Positions 15,322 through 22,914 of a stretch of DNA of 34,589 nt are shown piece by piece. The position numbers and the translations under genes were made by a program. Source of the stretch: an uncultured Bacteroidales bacterium (GTDB lineage: Bacteria > Bacteroidota > Bacteroidia > Bacteroidales > Bacteroidaceae); NCBI GenBank assembly GCA_945837185.1, contig CAMAMZ010000002.1:1-34589 (forward strand), given 5' to 3'. Each line of letters starts with the position of its first letter. Within the stretch, counting starts at the first letter, position 1. The notes under the pieces were generated by a model, which did not search any database, was not told the origin of the DNA, and worked only from the letters and a program-made list of their open reading frames with translations.

Positions 15322-16275
15322 TTAACTCACCACATTTTGTGGTTTTCCTTCCAAATAACAACGTATGTTCTTGAAAGTGGCCTGCAACAGACGAGCACGC
15401 GCTTCAACAGAGGCCCACGCGATATGTGGGGTGATATAGGCATTGGGGTGATGCAAGAGAGGATTATTCATTGTGGGAGGTTCCTGTACCATGACATCGG
15501 CACCGTAACCTTCTAACTGGCCAGATGCCAGTGCGTCGGCCACATCCTGCTCGTTGACCAAAGGACCGCGTCCTGTATTGATGAGAATGGCACCGTGTTT
15601 CATTTTTGCCAAGGTATCGCGGTTGATAATTTCACGTGTTGTATCGGTGAGCGGACAATGCAAGGTGAGAATATCGCTGACACTCAGCAAGCCCTCCAAC
15701 GTTGTCTTGCGGATATAATCAGGCAAGAATGCGGCATTCTTGCTGGTATAGGCAAAAACGTCCATTCCAAAAAGGTGAGCTATCTCTGCCACTTTTGTTC
15801 CTATGTTTCCCAGACCAATGATTCCCAACGTCTTACCCGACAACTCGTGTACAGGAATATCCCAATAGCAGAAATCAGGACTCTGACTCCATCGACCTTC
15901 ACGTACTTGATGGGCATAGTGTGAAACACGATTGGTGAAATGCAGCATCAATGAAAATACCATTTGGGCTACACTCTCGGTGCTATAAGCAGGCACGTTG
16001 CAAACCACGATACCCAATTCCCTTGCCGCCACTGTATCAATGATGTTATAGCCTGTGGCCAACACGCATATCAACTTTAATTCCGGCAGTTGTTTCATCA
16101 AAGTCCTGTCAATGGTAACCTTGTTTGTTATCAATATGGTAGCTCCTGCCGCACGCTCCAACACCTGTGAGGCATGTGTTCGGTCGTAGATGGTAACTTC
16201 TCCAAATTCTTTCAACGGCTCCCAGGATAAATCTCCGGGATTGGAAGCATAGCCGTCTAATAATACTATTTTCAT
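15322..16275 (-). CDS. D-2-hydroxyacid dehydrogenase (glycerate dehydrogenase-like), 317 aa
   Basis: A cytoplasmic NAD-dependent oxidoreductase of the D-isomer-specific family, probably interconverting hydroxypyruvate and glycerate or a similar 2-oxoacid pair. The nucleotide-binding motif is GIIGLGNIG. The catalytic Arg lies in NTGRGPLV, the Glu in the VMVQEPP stretch, and the His in ITPHIAWAS. The substrate is not determined by these motifs. Start ATG 16275 gives MKIVLLDGY, the usual first strand. The upstream in-frame codons to 16311 come from a repeated TGACTAT stretch and look non-coding. It lies 88 nt downstream of rarA on the same strand. I see no convincing -7 box in that gap. Confidence 0.9.
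   Translation of the reverse strand: MKIVLLDGYASNPGDLSWEPLKEFGEVTIYDRTHASQVLERAAGATILITNKVTIDRTLMKQLPELKLICVLATGYNIIDTVAARELGIVVCNVPAYSTESVAQMVFSLMLHFTNRVSHYAHQVREGRWSQSPDFCYWDIPVHELSGKTLGIIGLGNIGTKVAEIAHLFGMDVFAYTSKNAAFLPDYIRKTTLEGLLSVSDILTLHCPLTDTTREIINRDTLAKMKHGAILINTGRGPLVNEQDVADALASGQLEGYGADVMVQEPPTMNNPLLHHPNAYITPHIAWASVEARARLLQATFKNIRCYLEGKPQNVVS
15329..15346 (+). terminator. Small hairpin with U-tract, plus-strand terminator candidate
   Basis: ACCACA (15329-15334) and TGTGGT (15338-15343) form a 6-bp stem with a TTT loop, followed by more T residues. It lies inside the 3' end of the dehydrogenase gene and would act on transcripts from the glucosaminidase gene. It is short and could be fortuitous. 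Confidence 0.3.
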
Positions 16276-16363
16276 TACCTTATTATATATATAGTCATTA
16301 TACATAGTCATTACTTAGCGCAAACGTCTTGCCTGTGTACACAAACCTCAAGGCACCACTTGA

Positions 16364-17641
16364 CTACGAGTCGCGAAAGCGATCACCCCAACACGTAAGC
16401 ATCCGTTGGTATAGCTTTTCTTCGGAAGGATTATGTTGCGCATGCCAGAACCTTTCGTTCTGAACATCTTCCGGCAAATAGTTCTGCTGAACAAAGTTGC
16501 CAGGATAGTCGTGCGGGTAACGATAGCCATCATGATAGCCCAACTCCTTCATGAGCGCTGTAGGCGCATTGCGAATGGGCAAGGGAACGGGTTCGTTGCC
16601 ATGAGAACGAACATAGGCCAAGGCGGCATCAATGCCCAAATAAGCAGAATTGCTTTTGGCACTTGTTGCCAGATAAACAGTAGCTTCCGCTAAAGGAATA
16701 CGCCCTTCAGGCCAGCCTATCTTTGTCACCGCATCAAAGGCAGCATTGGCCAACAAGAGTGCATTGGGATTGGCCAATCCTATGTCCTCTGCAGCACTAA
16801 TCACCAAACGACGTGCTATGAATTTAGGGTCTTCACCTCCCTCTATCATTCTGGCCATCCAATACAAGGCAGCATCAGGATCACTGCCACGAATACTTTT
16901 AATAAAAGCAGAGATGATGTCATAATGCATTTCACCATCCTTATCGTAAGCCAAAGGATTCTGTTGCAGCCGTTCCTCTACTACGTGGTCATTGATGAGC
17001 ACTTCATCGCCTTCAGCCGCATTAACCACCAAATCAACGATATTGAGGAGTTTTCTTGCGTCACCACCACTATAGCGCAGCAAAGCACCTGTTTGCTCCA
17101 CACGCACATTACGATGCTTAAGCACGGTATCTTCTGTAAGCGCTCTATGCAGCAACTGTAGCAAATCGTCTTTGTCAAGTGGTTTCAGCGTGTACAACTG
17201 GCATCGCGACAGCAAGGGTCGGATAATCTCAAAAGAGGGATTCTCGGTGGTTGCACCAATCAATGTGACGACGCCACGTTCCACAGCACCCAAAAGACTG
17301 TCTTGTTGCGATTTTGAGAAACGGTGTATCTCATCAATAAAAAGGATTGGTGAAGCTGCATTGAAGAACTTGCCATTCCGTGCACGCTCTATTACTTCTC
17401 TTACATCTTTCACGCCACTTGTAACAGCGCTGAGCGTATAGAAAGGCACATGAAGGCGTGAGGCGACAATCTGGGCCAATGTAGTTTTTCCCACACCGGG
17501 AGGGCCCCATAAGATAAATGAATTAATGTGCCCCGACTCTATCATCTTTCGGAGCACAGCACCCTCTCCAACCAGATGTTGCTGCCCTACATAATCGTCG
17601 AGCGTTTGGGGGCGCATTCTTTCTGCCAAAGGTTCTGCCAT
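16364..17641 (-). CDS. rarA: Replication-associated recombination protein A (AAA+ ATPase, RarA/MgsA)
   Basis: RarA is a clamp-loader-like AAA+ ATPase that acts at stalled replication forks. Walker A is GPPGVGKT (46-53), Walker B is FIDEIHRF (101-108), and sensor 1 is in TLIGATTENPSFE. The C-terminal MgsA oligomerisation region contains AIRIRG-like SIRGSDPDAALYW and ends with the usual NFVQQNYLP. ATG 17641 gives MAEPLAERMRP, the typical family start, at 425 aa. The earlier in-frame ATG at 17689 is rejected because a -7 promoter box lies just upstream of 17641. It is divergent from the acidic-tail protein gene. Confidence 0.95.
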   Translation of the reverse strand: MAEPLAERMRPQTLDDYVGQQHLVGEGAVLRKMIESGHINSFILWGPPGVGKTTLAQIVASRLHVPFYTLSAVTSGVKDVREVIERARNGKFFNAASPILFIDEIHRFSKSQQDSLLGAVERGVVTLIGATTENPSFEIIRPLLSRCQLYTLKPLDKDDLLQLLHRALTEDTVLKHRNVRVEQTGALLRYSGGDARKLLNIVDLVVNAAEGDEVLINDHVVEERLQQNPLAYDKDGEMHYDIISAFIKSIRGSDPDAALYWMARMIEGGEDPKFIARRLVISAAEDIGLANPNALLLANAAFDAVTKIGWPEGRIPLAEATVYLATSAKSNSAYLGIDAALAYVRSHGNEPVPLPIRNAPTALMKELGYHDGYRYPHDYPGNFVQQNYLPEDVQNERFWHAQHNPSEEKLYQRMLTCWGDRFRDS

Positions 17642-17647
17642 ACCCTG

Positions 17648-17655
17648 CAAAGGTA
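17648..17655 (-). promoter_or_regulatory. -7 promoter box of rarA, 6 nt from the start codon
   Basis: The minus-strand reading is TACCTTTG, followed by CAGGGT and then ATG 17641. This predicts a leader of only one to a few nucleotides. The -33 region has no exact TTTG. Confidence 0.5.
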
Positions 17656-17694
17656 ACAATTTTTCTGCAACAACCACATTTTTTCTCACAAAAG

Positions 17695-17725
17695 TTTGCT
17701 ATTTCAAGGGAAATATATACATTTG
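17695..17725 (+). promoter_or_regulatory. Promoter of the acidic-tail protein gene
   Basis: TTTG (17695-17698), a 19-nt spacer and TACATTTG (17718-17725) match both Bacteroidota promoter elements. A leader of about 30 nt, very A-rich, precedes ATG 17760. Confidence 0.65.
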
Positions 17726-17759
17726 CAACAAGTAATAAAAAAAAGAAATAACGACAAGC

Positions 17760-18584
17760 ATGAAACAAGAAATGAAACTGTTGACCCTCAAAACGTTAAC
17801 TAAAAGTAGCATTTGGGATGCACAGGAGAACGATGTCATACGCCTTTTGGAGTCGCCCGAAAAAGACTCAGATTTATTAGATAATCTTCGACATTATATG
17901 GACATCATAAAGAGTGCTTTTGAGGTAGAAGAAATAAAAGTCGACCTTCCACAGGTTATTAATAAATATGAAGAAAGAGGTTATAGGATAGCCAAAATAA
18001 AATTCGGCGAAGAGAATATACAGAAATGGGCTGTTAAGAAACGTCCTATCAAACGTGTTACCGACCTCACTTACGAGAACATACGGCACATTTCTGCCGC
18101 CAAGCTTATTGAGGTTTTGGAACGCAATTTTGGCGGTGGATGGGATTCCTTGTCGCAAAGCATTCAAGATATCATTCAAAGTGGCTTCGACATCAGTACA
18201 ACAACACTTCCTACCAATCGTTTGAACAAGCCAGGAGGCATGTATGAGAAAAAGATAGAGGATGGGTTTGAGGTACTGGAGATTCCCAAAGGTTCATGGA
18301 CTGAAGCCATTTTTGCAAAAGTGAAACCACTGGCTGAAAAACCCCGTTATAAGTCGGAAACAGATTATGAACTTGAGAAATCACGCCATAACTTTGACGA
18401 TGAGGAAGAAGACGAGGAAGAAGACGAAGTGGTTATCACCAACAATGGCTATGATGACGATGAGGATGACGATGATACCTTTGATGAGGATAAGCTGACA
18501 GAAGAAAGCTATCGGACTACCTTCGATACCAATCCTGAGGATCTAAACCTCGAGGCTGTGGATGTGGCCGATGATGAATATTAA
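17760..18584 (+). CDS. Hypothetical protein with a highly acidic C-terminal tail, 274 aa
   Basis: I do not recognise this family. Residues 1-205 look like a globular, soluble, mixed alpha/beta protein with a conserved-looking GGGWDSLSQSIQDIIQ helix (125-140) and a basic patch KWAVKKRPIKR (89-99). Residues 213-274 form a tail in which 32 of 62 residues are Asp or Glu, probably disordered. There is no signal peptide or membrane segment. The tail DNA contains a perfect 12-nt tandem repeat (18402-18413 and 18414-18425). The gene is AT-rich (18 G/C in 17881-17940). It has a full promoter and ends before a strong bidirectional terminator, so it is monocistronic. It is divergent from rarA. An acidic tail could mimic nucleic acid or bind a basic partner, but that is a guess. 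Confidence 0.8.
   Translation: MKQEMKLLTLKTLTKSSIWDAQENDVIRLLESPEKDSDLLDNLRHYMDIIKSAFEVEEIKVDLPQVINKYEERGYRIAKIKFGEENIQKWAVKKRPIKRVTDLTYENIRHISAAKLIEVLERNFGGGWDSLSQSIQDIIQSGFDISTTTLPTNRLNKPGGMYEKKIEDGFEVLEIPKGSWTEAIFAKVKPLAEKPRYKSETDYELEKSRHNFDDEEEDEEEDEVVITNNGYDDDEDDDDTFDEDKLTEESYRTTFDTNPEDLNLEAVDVADDEY
18402..18425 (+). repeat. Two perfect 12-nt tandem copies coding for the acidic tail
   Basis: GAGGAAGAAGAC occurs twice head to tail. The unit is in phase with codons, so copy-number change would lengthen or shorten the tail by four acidic residues without a frameshift. Confidence 0.7.
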
Positions 18585-18660
18585 AGGATGAATACTCATT
18601 AATCAGACATGGCCAACGATGAACATGAGGCAATGATTGTTCTCGCGAGCCATCAAAAAT

Positions 18661-18712
18661 AATAAAAGACCGGAGAAAGAGCAGTTGAACTGCATTTCTC
18701 CGGTCTTTTATT
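18661..18712. terminator. Bidirectional intrinsic terminator
   Basis: The arms 18661-18678 and 18695-18712 are perfectly complementary over 18 bp (core AAAAGACCGGAGAAA). An inner 5-bp stem, GCAGT and ACTGC, closes on TGA (18681-18693). The arms end in T-rich sequence on either strand, so it can stop the acidic-tail gene (plus) and the isomerase gene (minus), whose stop is 21 nt away. The rest of the gap 18585-18660 shows nothing recognisable. Confidence 0.85.
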
Positions 18713-18732
18713 ATACCTTCTAATCCAAATAT

Positions 18733-20880
18733 TTAGAAGAAAAGGTATCTGTTGTCTACTACATCTGCTTTGATATACAGGTCATTCATAAAGTTACCTG
18801 CATACTGCATGAGGCGCTGGCGAGTTTTCTCCTCTTGTGCCTTTGCATCATATTTTCCCTGACGGTTGCTCTTACCGGTAACACTGAAATAATACAATCC
18901 CGCATTACCCTTAACAGGATTCTTGCAGAAAGCACCCTTTGCTGTAGCTGCTACAGCACCACTGAGCGCAGGCTCACTTGTACCTGTTGCTGCTACAAAG
19001 ACAGGAGCAGCAAATGTTACTTGGTCAACGGTAGTAACTTTCGCACCCTTTGCCTCGGCTGCCTTCACAGAGTTTACACCCTTCGCTTTGTCAGCCAAGA
19101 GGGCGGCCTTCTTTTCCTTCATCACTTCGGCACGAACCATTTCACGCACCTGCATATCTTTCAATGTGCGGTAACCAGCTTTGTGCACACGCTCAAGCAC
19201 TACAACAAGCAGATGATTGTTGTCGCCACACTCATACATTGGAGAAACGGCACCTTCCTTCGTGTCACCATCAAACAACCATTTCAAAGCTTCGCGTGTG
19301 CTGCGGATGCCACCAATATAATGTTGATTGGTTGTAACATCTCCCGCATCGCTAAGACGATAGCCACTCTTAGCTGCGTTTTTCTCGATAGATTCCAGTG
19401 TTTGATTGGCACTCACAAAGGTACTGAACTTATTGTAAGCTGCGCTATAAGTCTCTTTAGAGAACTCAATATTCTTCTTTACAACAGCAGCCACATATTT
19501 TGCCACCATAGCCTTGCGATCCAACACCTGCATCACGACATGTGCCTGACCCAAATTCATCAGTTTCAACTCACCTGCCGACATGTTGTTCAGCGAAGTA
19601 ATGAACGACTTGGTATCAACATCCAACGAAGGAGCAGCCTGATATTGATTGCTGGTAAGCCAGAGCTTCTCGCCTGTCTGACCATATTGTTTGGCCAACT
19701 TTTCGAAATCAGCACCACCCTTCAATGCATTATAAATAGAATCAGCACGTTTGGCAGCTTCCTCTGGTTTTTCTGCTACTACCTGAATCTGACGATATTG
19801 GATAGAATCAGGAAGCATCTGCTTCGAAACGAGCTTAATAACATTCAAGGTGTTGTCTTGTTTGTTCTCAACCGGACCCCATACCTGTCCTACAGCCATA
19901 GAATCAAGGCGTGTTGCAATATCCATAGGATAGGCATCCTTTGTTACGGGCAAACCAAGACAAGGAATGAGCGACTGCATCTTGCGAACGGCTTCTATGG
20001 GTTCCACAGCAGCGGCAAGGTCGGTTGTATATTGTGCAAACTGCTTTTGCAATGCGGCACGGTCGGCTGCGGAAGCCTCTACCAAGACATCAACATATTT
20101 GGCAGAACGGCTTTCCACGAACTGCTCGAAACGGTCTTTCAGTTCCTCATATTTAGCTTTCATGTCTGCATCCGTAATCTGCACCTTGTCATCTGCAATG
20201 CTTGAATAAGGGAAAACGGCCAAATTAATCTTCGACTCTGTTGTTTCATCTGCATAAGCAGCCTTGGCCTCTACCGGATTCGACAAGAGGCAATGTGCCA
20301 ACAAACTCTGGTACTTTTGTGCCAGCAACTGCTGACGGATATTCTTCTCAATGAATCTCCAGTACTTGTAAACAGGCTCATACTGCTGTGCCATCTGCGG
20401 GTTTACACCCTTCTGCTTGTTATACTCAGCGAGGAATTTCTGCAACTGGTTCACGTCAAAACGACCTGTTTGCTGGTTGATGAACGGTGTTTGCATGAGC
20501 ATAGGATTAGTACCCTGCTTAAAGATGTTCTGCAACTCGCCATCGGTAACAGTGAGCCCGAGCTTGGTAGCCTCTTCCTCTACAATCTTTGTTTGCACGT
20601 ATGTATTCCATACCATGTCTTTAACCTGATTCAACTGTGCCTCCTGCAGGTTTTCCGCACCCTGCTGCATTTTGATGACCTCCGTATACTCATCTACGAG
20701 TTTCTGAAAGTCTTGCACATTGATTTTCTCACCCAAAACTTCGCCAACCTGCTGGCGACGCTCGTTCTTGGATGCTTCACAAGAACGCACTGCCTCTTCG
20801 GCAATAAACGCGAAAAGTCCAATACCGATAATACTTATCAGCAAGACTCCGGCGCTTCTGATTTTTCCTAATGCTGCCAT
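18733..20880 (-). CDS. Membrane-anchored periplasmic peptidyl-prolyl isomerase (PpiD/SurA-like), 715 aa
   Basis: The protein is a chaperone/isomerase held to the inner membrane, helping outer-membrane proteins fold. One N-terminal membrane anchor (about 10-30, GVLLISIIGIGLFAFIAEEA) precedes a SurA_N/PpiD-type helical chaperone domain (about 45-215). A parvulin (rotamase) domain follows about residues 345-460 (QYRQIQVVAEKPEEAAKRADSIYNAL, then ADFEKLAKQYGQTGEKLWLT). A long C-terminal region completes it. It is longer than E. coli PpiD (623 aa) but has the same plan. It is the last gene of the envelope cluster, 101 nt after the CNNM/CBS gene, with its own -7 box, and ends at the bidirectional terminator. 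Confidence 0.9.
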   Translation of the reverse strand: MAALGKIRSAGVLLISIIGIGLFAFIAEEAVRSCEASKNERRQQVGEVLGEKINVQDFQKLVDEYTEVIKMQQGAENLQEAQLNQVKDMVWNTYVQTKIVEEEATKLGLTVTDGELQNIFKQGTNPMLMQTPFINQQTGRFDVNQLQKFLAEYNKQKGVNPQMAQQYEPVYKYWRFIEKNIRQQLLAQKYQSLLAHCLLSNPVEAKAAYADETTESKINLAVFPYSSIADDKVQITDADMKAKYEELKDRFEQFVESRSAKYVDVLVEASAADRAALQKQFAQYTTDLAAAVEPIEAVRKMQSLIPCLGLPVTKDAYPMDIATRLDSMAVGQVWGPVENKQDNTLNVIKLVSKQMLPDSIQYRQIQVVAEKPEEAAKRADSIYNALKGGADFEKLAKQYGQTGEKLWLTSNQYQAAPSLDVDTKSFITSLNNMSAGELKLMNLGQAHVVMQVLDRKAMVAKYVAAVVKKNIEFSKETYSAAYNKFSTFVSANQTLESIEKNAAKSGYRLSDAGDVTTNQHYIGGIRSTREALKWLFDGDTKEGAVSPMYECGDNNHLLVVVLERVHKAGYRTLKDMQVREMVRAEVMKEKKAALLADKAKGVNSVKAAEAKGAKVTTVDQVTFAAPVFVAATGTSEPALSGAVAATAKGAFCKNPVKGNAGLYYFSVTGKSNRQGKYDAKAQEEKTRQRLMQYAGNFMNDLYIKADVVDNRYLFF

Positions 20881-20928
20881 TATTACTTATTTTAATTTTA
20901 TATATTTCAAGCTTTTCAAAAAACCGCA

Positions 20929-20936
20929 CAAAAATA
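20929..20936 (-). promoter_or_regulatory. -7 promoter box of the isomerase gene
   Basis: The minus-strand reading is TATTTTTG, about 48 nt from ATG 20880. A TTTG at 20952-20949 is only 12 nt upstream of the box, too close for a normal -33 element. This would allow expression independent of the upstream genes. Confidence 0.4.
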
Positions 20937-20981
20937 CAAAAAAGTTATCAAACTACGGAATATTTCAATAGAAAATTGCTC

Positions 20982-22253
20982 TTATTCGTTCACTTTTAGC
21001 TTCACCAATAGTATTTTCGTCATCGTGTTCTTTACTATCTTAAATTCAAAGCGTCCTATTTTGACAATCTCATTGAGCTTTGGAAAACTCTCATAGTAGT
21101 GCAAGATGAGTCCGCCGAGTGTCATATACTCATCACTTTCTGGCAAATCAAGTCCGAAGCGTTCGTTCACTTTATCTATTTCCAATCGTGCCGACAACAA
21201 ATACTCACCGGTTTCGAGTTGCTGTGCGGTAAGGTTGGAATTATCATGTTCGTCTTCTATGTCGCCAAAAATCTCCTCAACAATATCTTCCAACGCCACG
21301 ATACCGCTGGTACCACCAAACTCATCCACCACAACAGCAAGAGATTTCTTCTGCTGCATAAACATCTTCATGAGCTTATGGGCCGCCATGGTTTCAGGCA
21401 CAAAAGGCATTGTATTGATACGTTCTTTCCACTTGGCTGCGTTGCGAAACATTTCCGATGAGTGGATATAACCTATGATATGATCGACATCCTCTTCGTA
21501 GACAATAATTTTGGAATGCCCACTTTCTATAAACATCTGCTGCAGTTCCGATACATCACACGTTATACTAACAGCATTGATCTCCGTACGAGGTATCATA
21601 CAGTCGCGCACTTTCAGTTCGCTAAAATCCAACGCGTTCTGGAAGATTTTCACCTCCTCGTCGATTTCACCACCCTTTTGCGCACTGTCTATGCTGGAGT
21701 GAACCAGGTAGTCAAGGTCCACTTTCGAGAAGCCTTCATCATCATCTTTTACCTCCATACGAATGCCCAACATACGGAGCAGGCATCGGGCTAGGAATGT
21801 GGCAAACTTGCTGATGGGCCACAACAGCAAGTAGAACAAGTAGGCTATGGGTGAAAATACCGTGAGCAACTTGTTGGCATTGCTCTTAAAGAACACTTTG
21901 GGAAGGAACTCACCGGTGAACAACACCACCAACGTGGAGAGCACCGTATCGGCCATTACCGCCATTTCGGGTTCCAGATTCTTGAACAAAGTTTGGTCGA
22001 AGAGTTGGGCAAAAAGAATACCATATACGACCAGTACGATATTATTACCCACCAGCATGGTGCTGACAAAGCCATTGGGATGGCTATAGAACTTAGCCAA
22101 AATCTTCTGCGTGAAAACACTCTTTTCCTTGTCCATTTCAGCGCGCATCCTATTGCTCGATACAAAGGCTATTTCCATTCCGGAAAAGAAAGCGGAAAAC
22201 ACCATCATCGTCAGGATGCCAGCCACGAGACTCATATCTATCGGTTCGTCCAT
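20982..22253 (-). CDS. CNNM/CBS-domain membrane protein of the CorC/GldE type, 423 aa
   Basis: An integral membrane protein of the DUF21 (CNNM) family, linked to Mg2+/Co2+ handling. In Bacteroidota the homologue is called GldE when beside gliding genes. The CNNM domain with about four hydrophobic segments covers about 5-180 (FFSGMEIAFVSSNRMR, then TGEFLPKVFFKSN). A CBS pair lies at about 210-330 (RDCMIPRTEI; VVDEFGGTSGIVALEDIVEEIFGDI). The C-terminal CorC_HlyC domain fills about 340-420. No gliding partner genes are present here, so I do not assign the gldE symbol. It begins 10 nt after the lptC-like gene and clearly shares its transcript. Confidence 0.9.
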   Translation of the reverse strand: MDEPIDMSLVAGILTMMVFSAFFSGMEIAFVSSNRMRAEMDKEKSVFTQKILAKFYSHPNGFVSTMLVGNNIVLVVYGILFAQLFDQTLFKNLEPEMAVMADTVLSTLVVLFTGEFLPKVFFKSNANKLLTVFSPIAYLFYLLLWPISKFATFLARCLLRMLGIRMEVKDDDEGFSKVDLDYLVHSSIDSAQKGGEIDEEVKIFQNALDFSELKVRDCMIPRTEINAVSITCDVSELQQMFIESGHSKIIVYEEDVDHIIGYIHSSEMFRNAAKWKERINTMPFVPETMAAHKLMKMFMQQKKSLAVVVDEFGGTSGIVALEDIVEEIFGDIEDEHDNSNLTAQQLETGEYLLSARLEIDKVNERFGLDLPESDEYMTLGGLILHYYESFPKLNEIVKIGRFEFKIVKNTMTKILLVKLKVNE

Positions 22254-22263
22254 CGCAATTACA

Positions 22264-22914
22264 TCATTTGTGCATGAGCGGAATACTCGTATTCTTTCTT
22301 TGTGGCAACGGTTGGGGCCGGAGCTGCATCTTCATTGTGTCTGGTGCTGTTCGCAATGTATCGTTGCCCCCTTCAAAATCACCTTTCTCAAAGGCTCCCT
22401 TGCTGTTTGACACATAATATTTGGTCATCTGCTCATTGCTACGGAAATAACTTCCCTGCAGTTCACGCTCGGGTGTGATTACCGTGGAATATACGTGCGA
22501 ATATAACTCATGCTTATTCTCGTCCCAATACAACTGTTCGCCACGGTATTTCAGTCCGTCTTTAGTAAGCACACGCACCCTACCTCGCAATTCCCATAAG
22601 CGATTGGTATCATAATAGTAGGCTGTATCGCATTGTACATACGACTGCAAATGAAACTTTTGGTCGAATTGTTCCAAAAAGAGTCCCTTATCGAAAATCC
22701 AACGCGACGGATTCCTGTTCTGGTTCACCTCCCATCGTTCCGTCACAATACGATACTTTATAACTCCCGAATCGGAAATCAGCGTATTCACACCATACGA
22801 CACCATCATAGCCACAGAATCACGTGGGTAGATGGCTGGTGCGATATGCTCTTTCCGCTCCTGGCAGGCAAAAGTCAAGAACAGGCAAATGGCAAACAGA
22901 CAGGTATTTCTCAT
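22264..22914 (-). CDS. lptC: LptC-like LPS export lipoprotein, 216 aa
   Basis: LptC hands LPS from the LptBFG extractor to the periplasmic LptA bridge. A lipoprotein signal ends in LTFAC (about residues 14-18). The following beta-jellyroll pattern includes FHLQSYVQCDTAYYYD, ELRGRVRVLTKDGLKYRGEQ and the strand GSYFRSNEQMTKYYV, typical of LptC-family proteins of Bacteroidota (YP dimension about 200 aa). ATG 22914 is the start; one codon earlier is TTG. Its ATG shares one base with the upstream stop (TGATG), so it is translationally coupled to the outer-membrane protein gene. The Lpt partners are not in the window. Confidence 0.82.
   Translation of the reverse strand: MRNTCLFAICLFLTFACQERKEHIAPAIYPRDSVAMMVSYGVNTLISDSGVIKYRIVTERWEVNQNRNPSRWIFDKGLFLEQFDQKFHLQSYVQCDTAYYYDTNRLWELRGRVRVLTKDGLKYRGEQLYWDENKHELYSHVYSTVITPERELQGSYFRSNEQMTKYYVSNSKGAFEKGDFEGGNDTLRTAPDTMKMQLRPQPLPQRKNTSIPLMHK

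Noticed and set aside
16291..16313. Repeated ATAGTCATTA (16291-16300 and 16304-16313) before the dehydrogenase gene
   Set aside because: Two 10-nt copies in AT-rich sequence. It explains the spurious N-terminal extension of the reading frame, but I cannot assign a function.
18835..20205. Long plus-strand open frame (456 codons) opposite the isomerase gene
   Set aside because: It lies wholly antisense to a well-supported PpiD-like gene, its product is Cys/His/Leu-rich without domain motifs, and it has no promoter. It is a shadow of the real codons.
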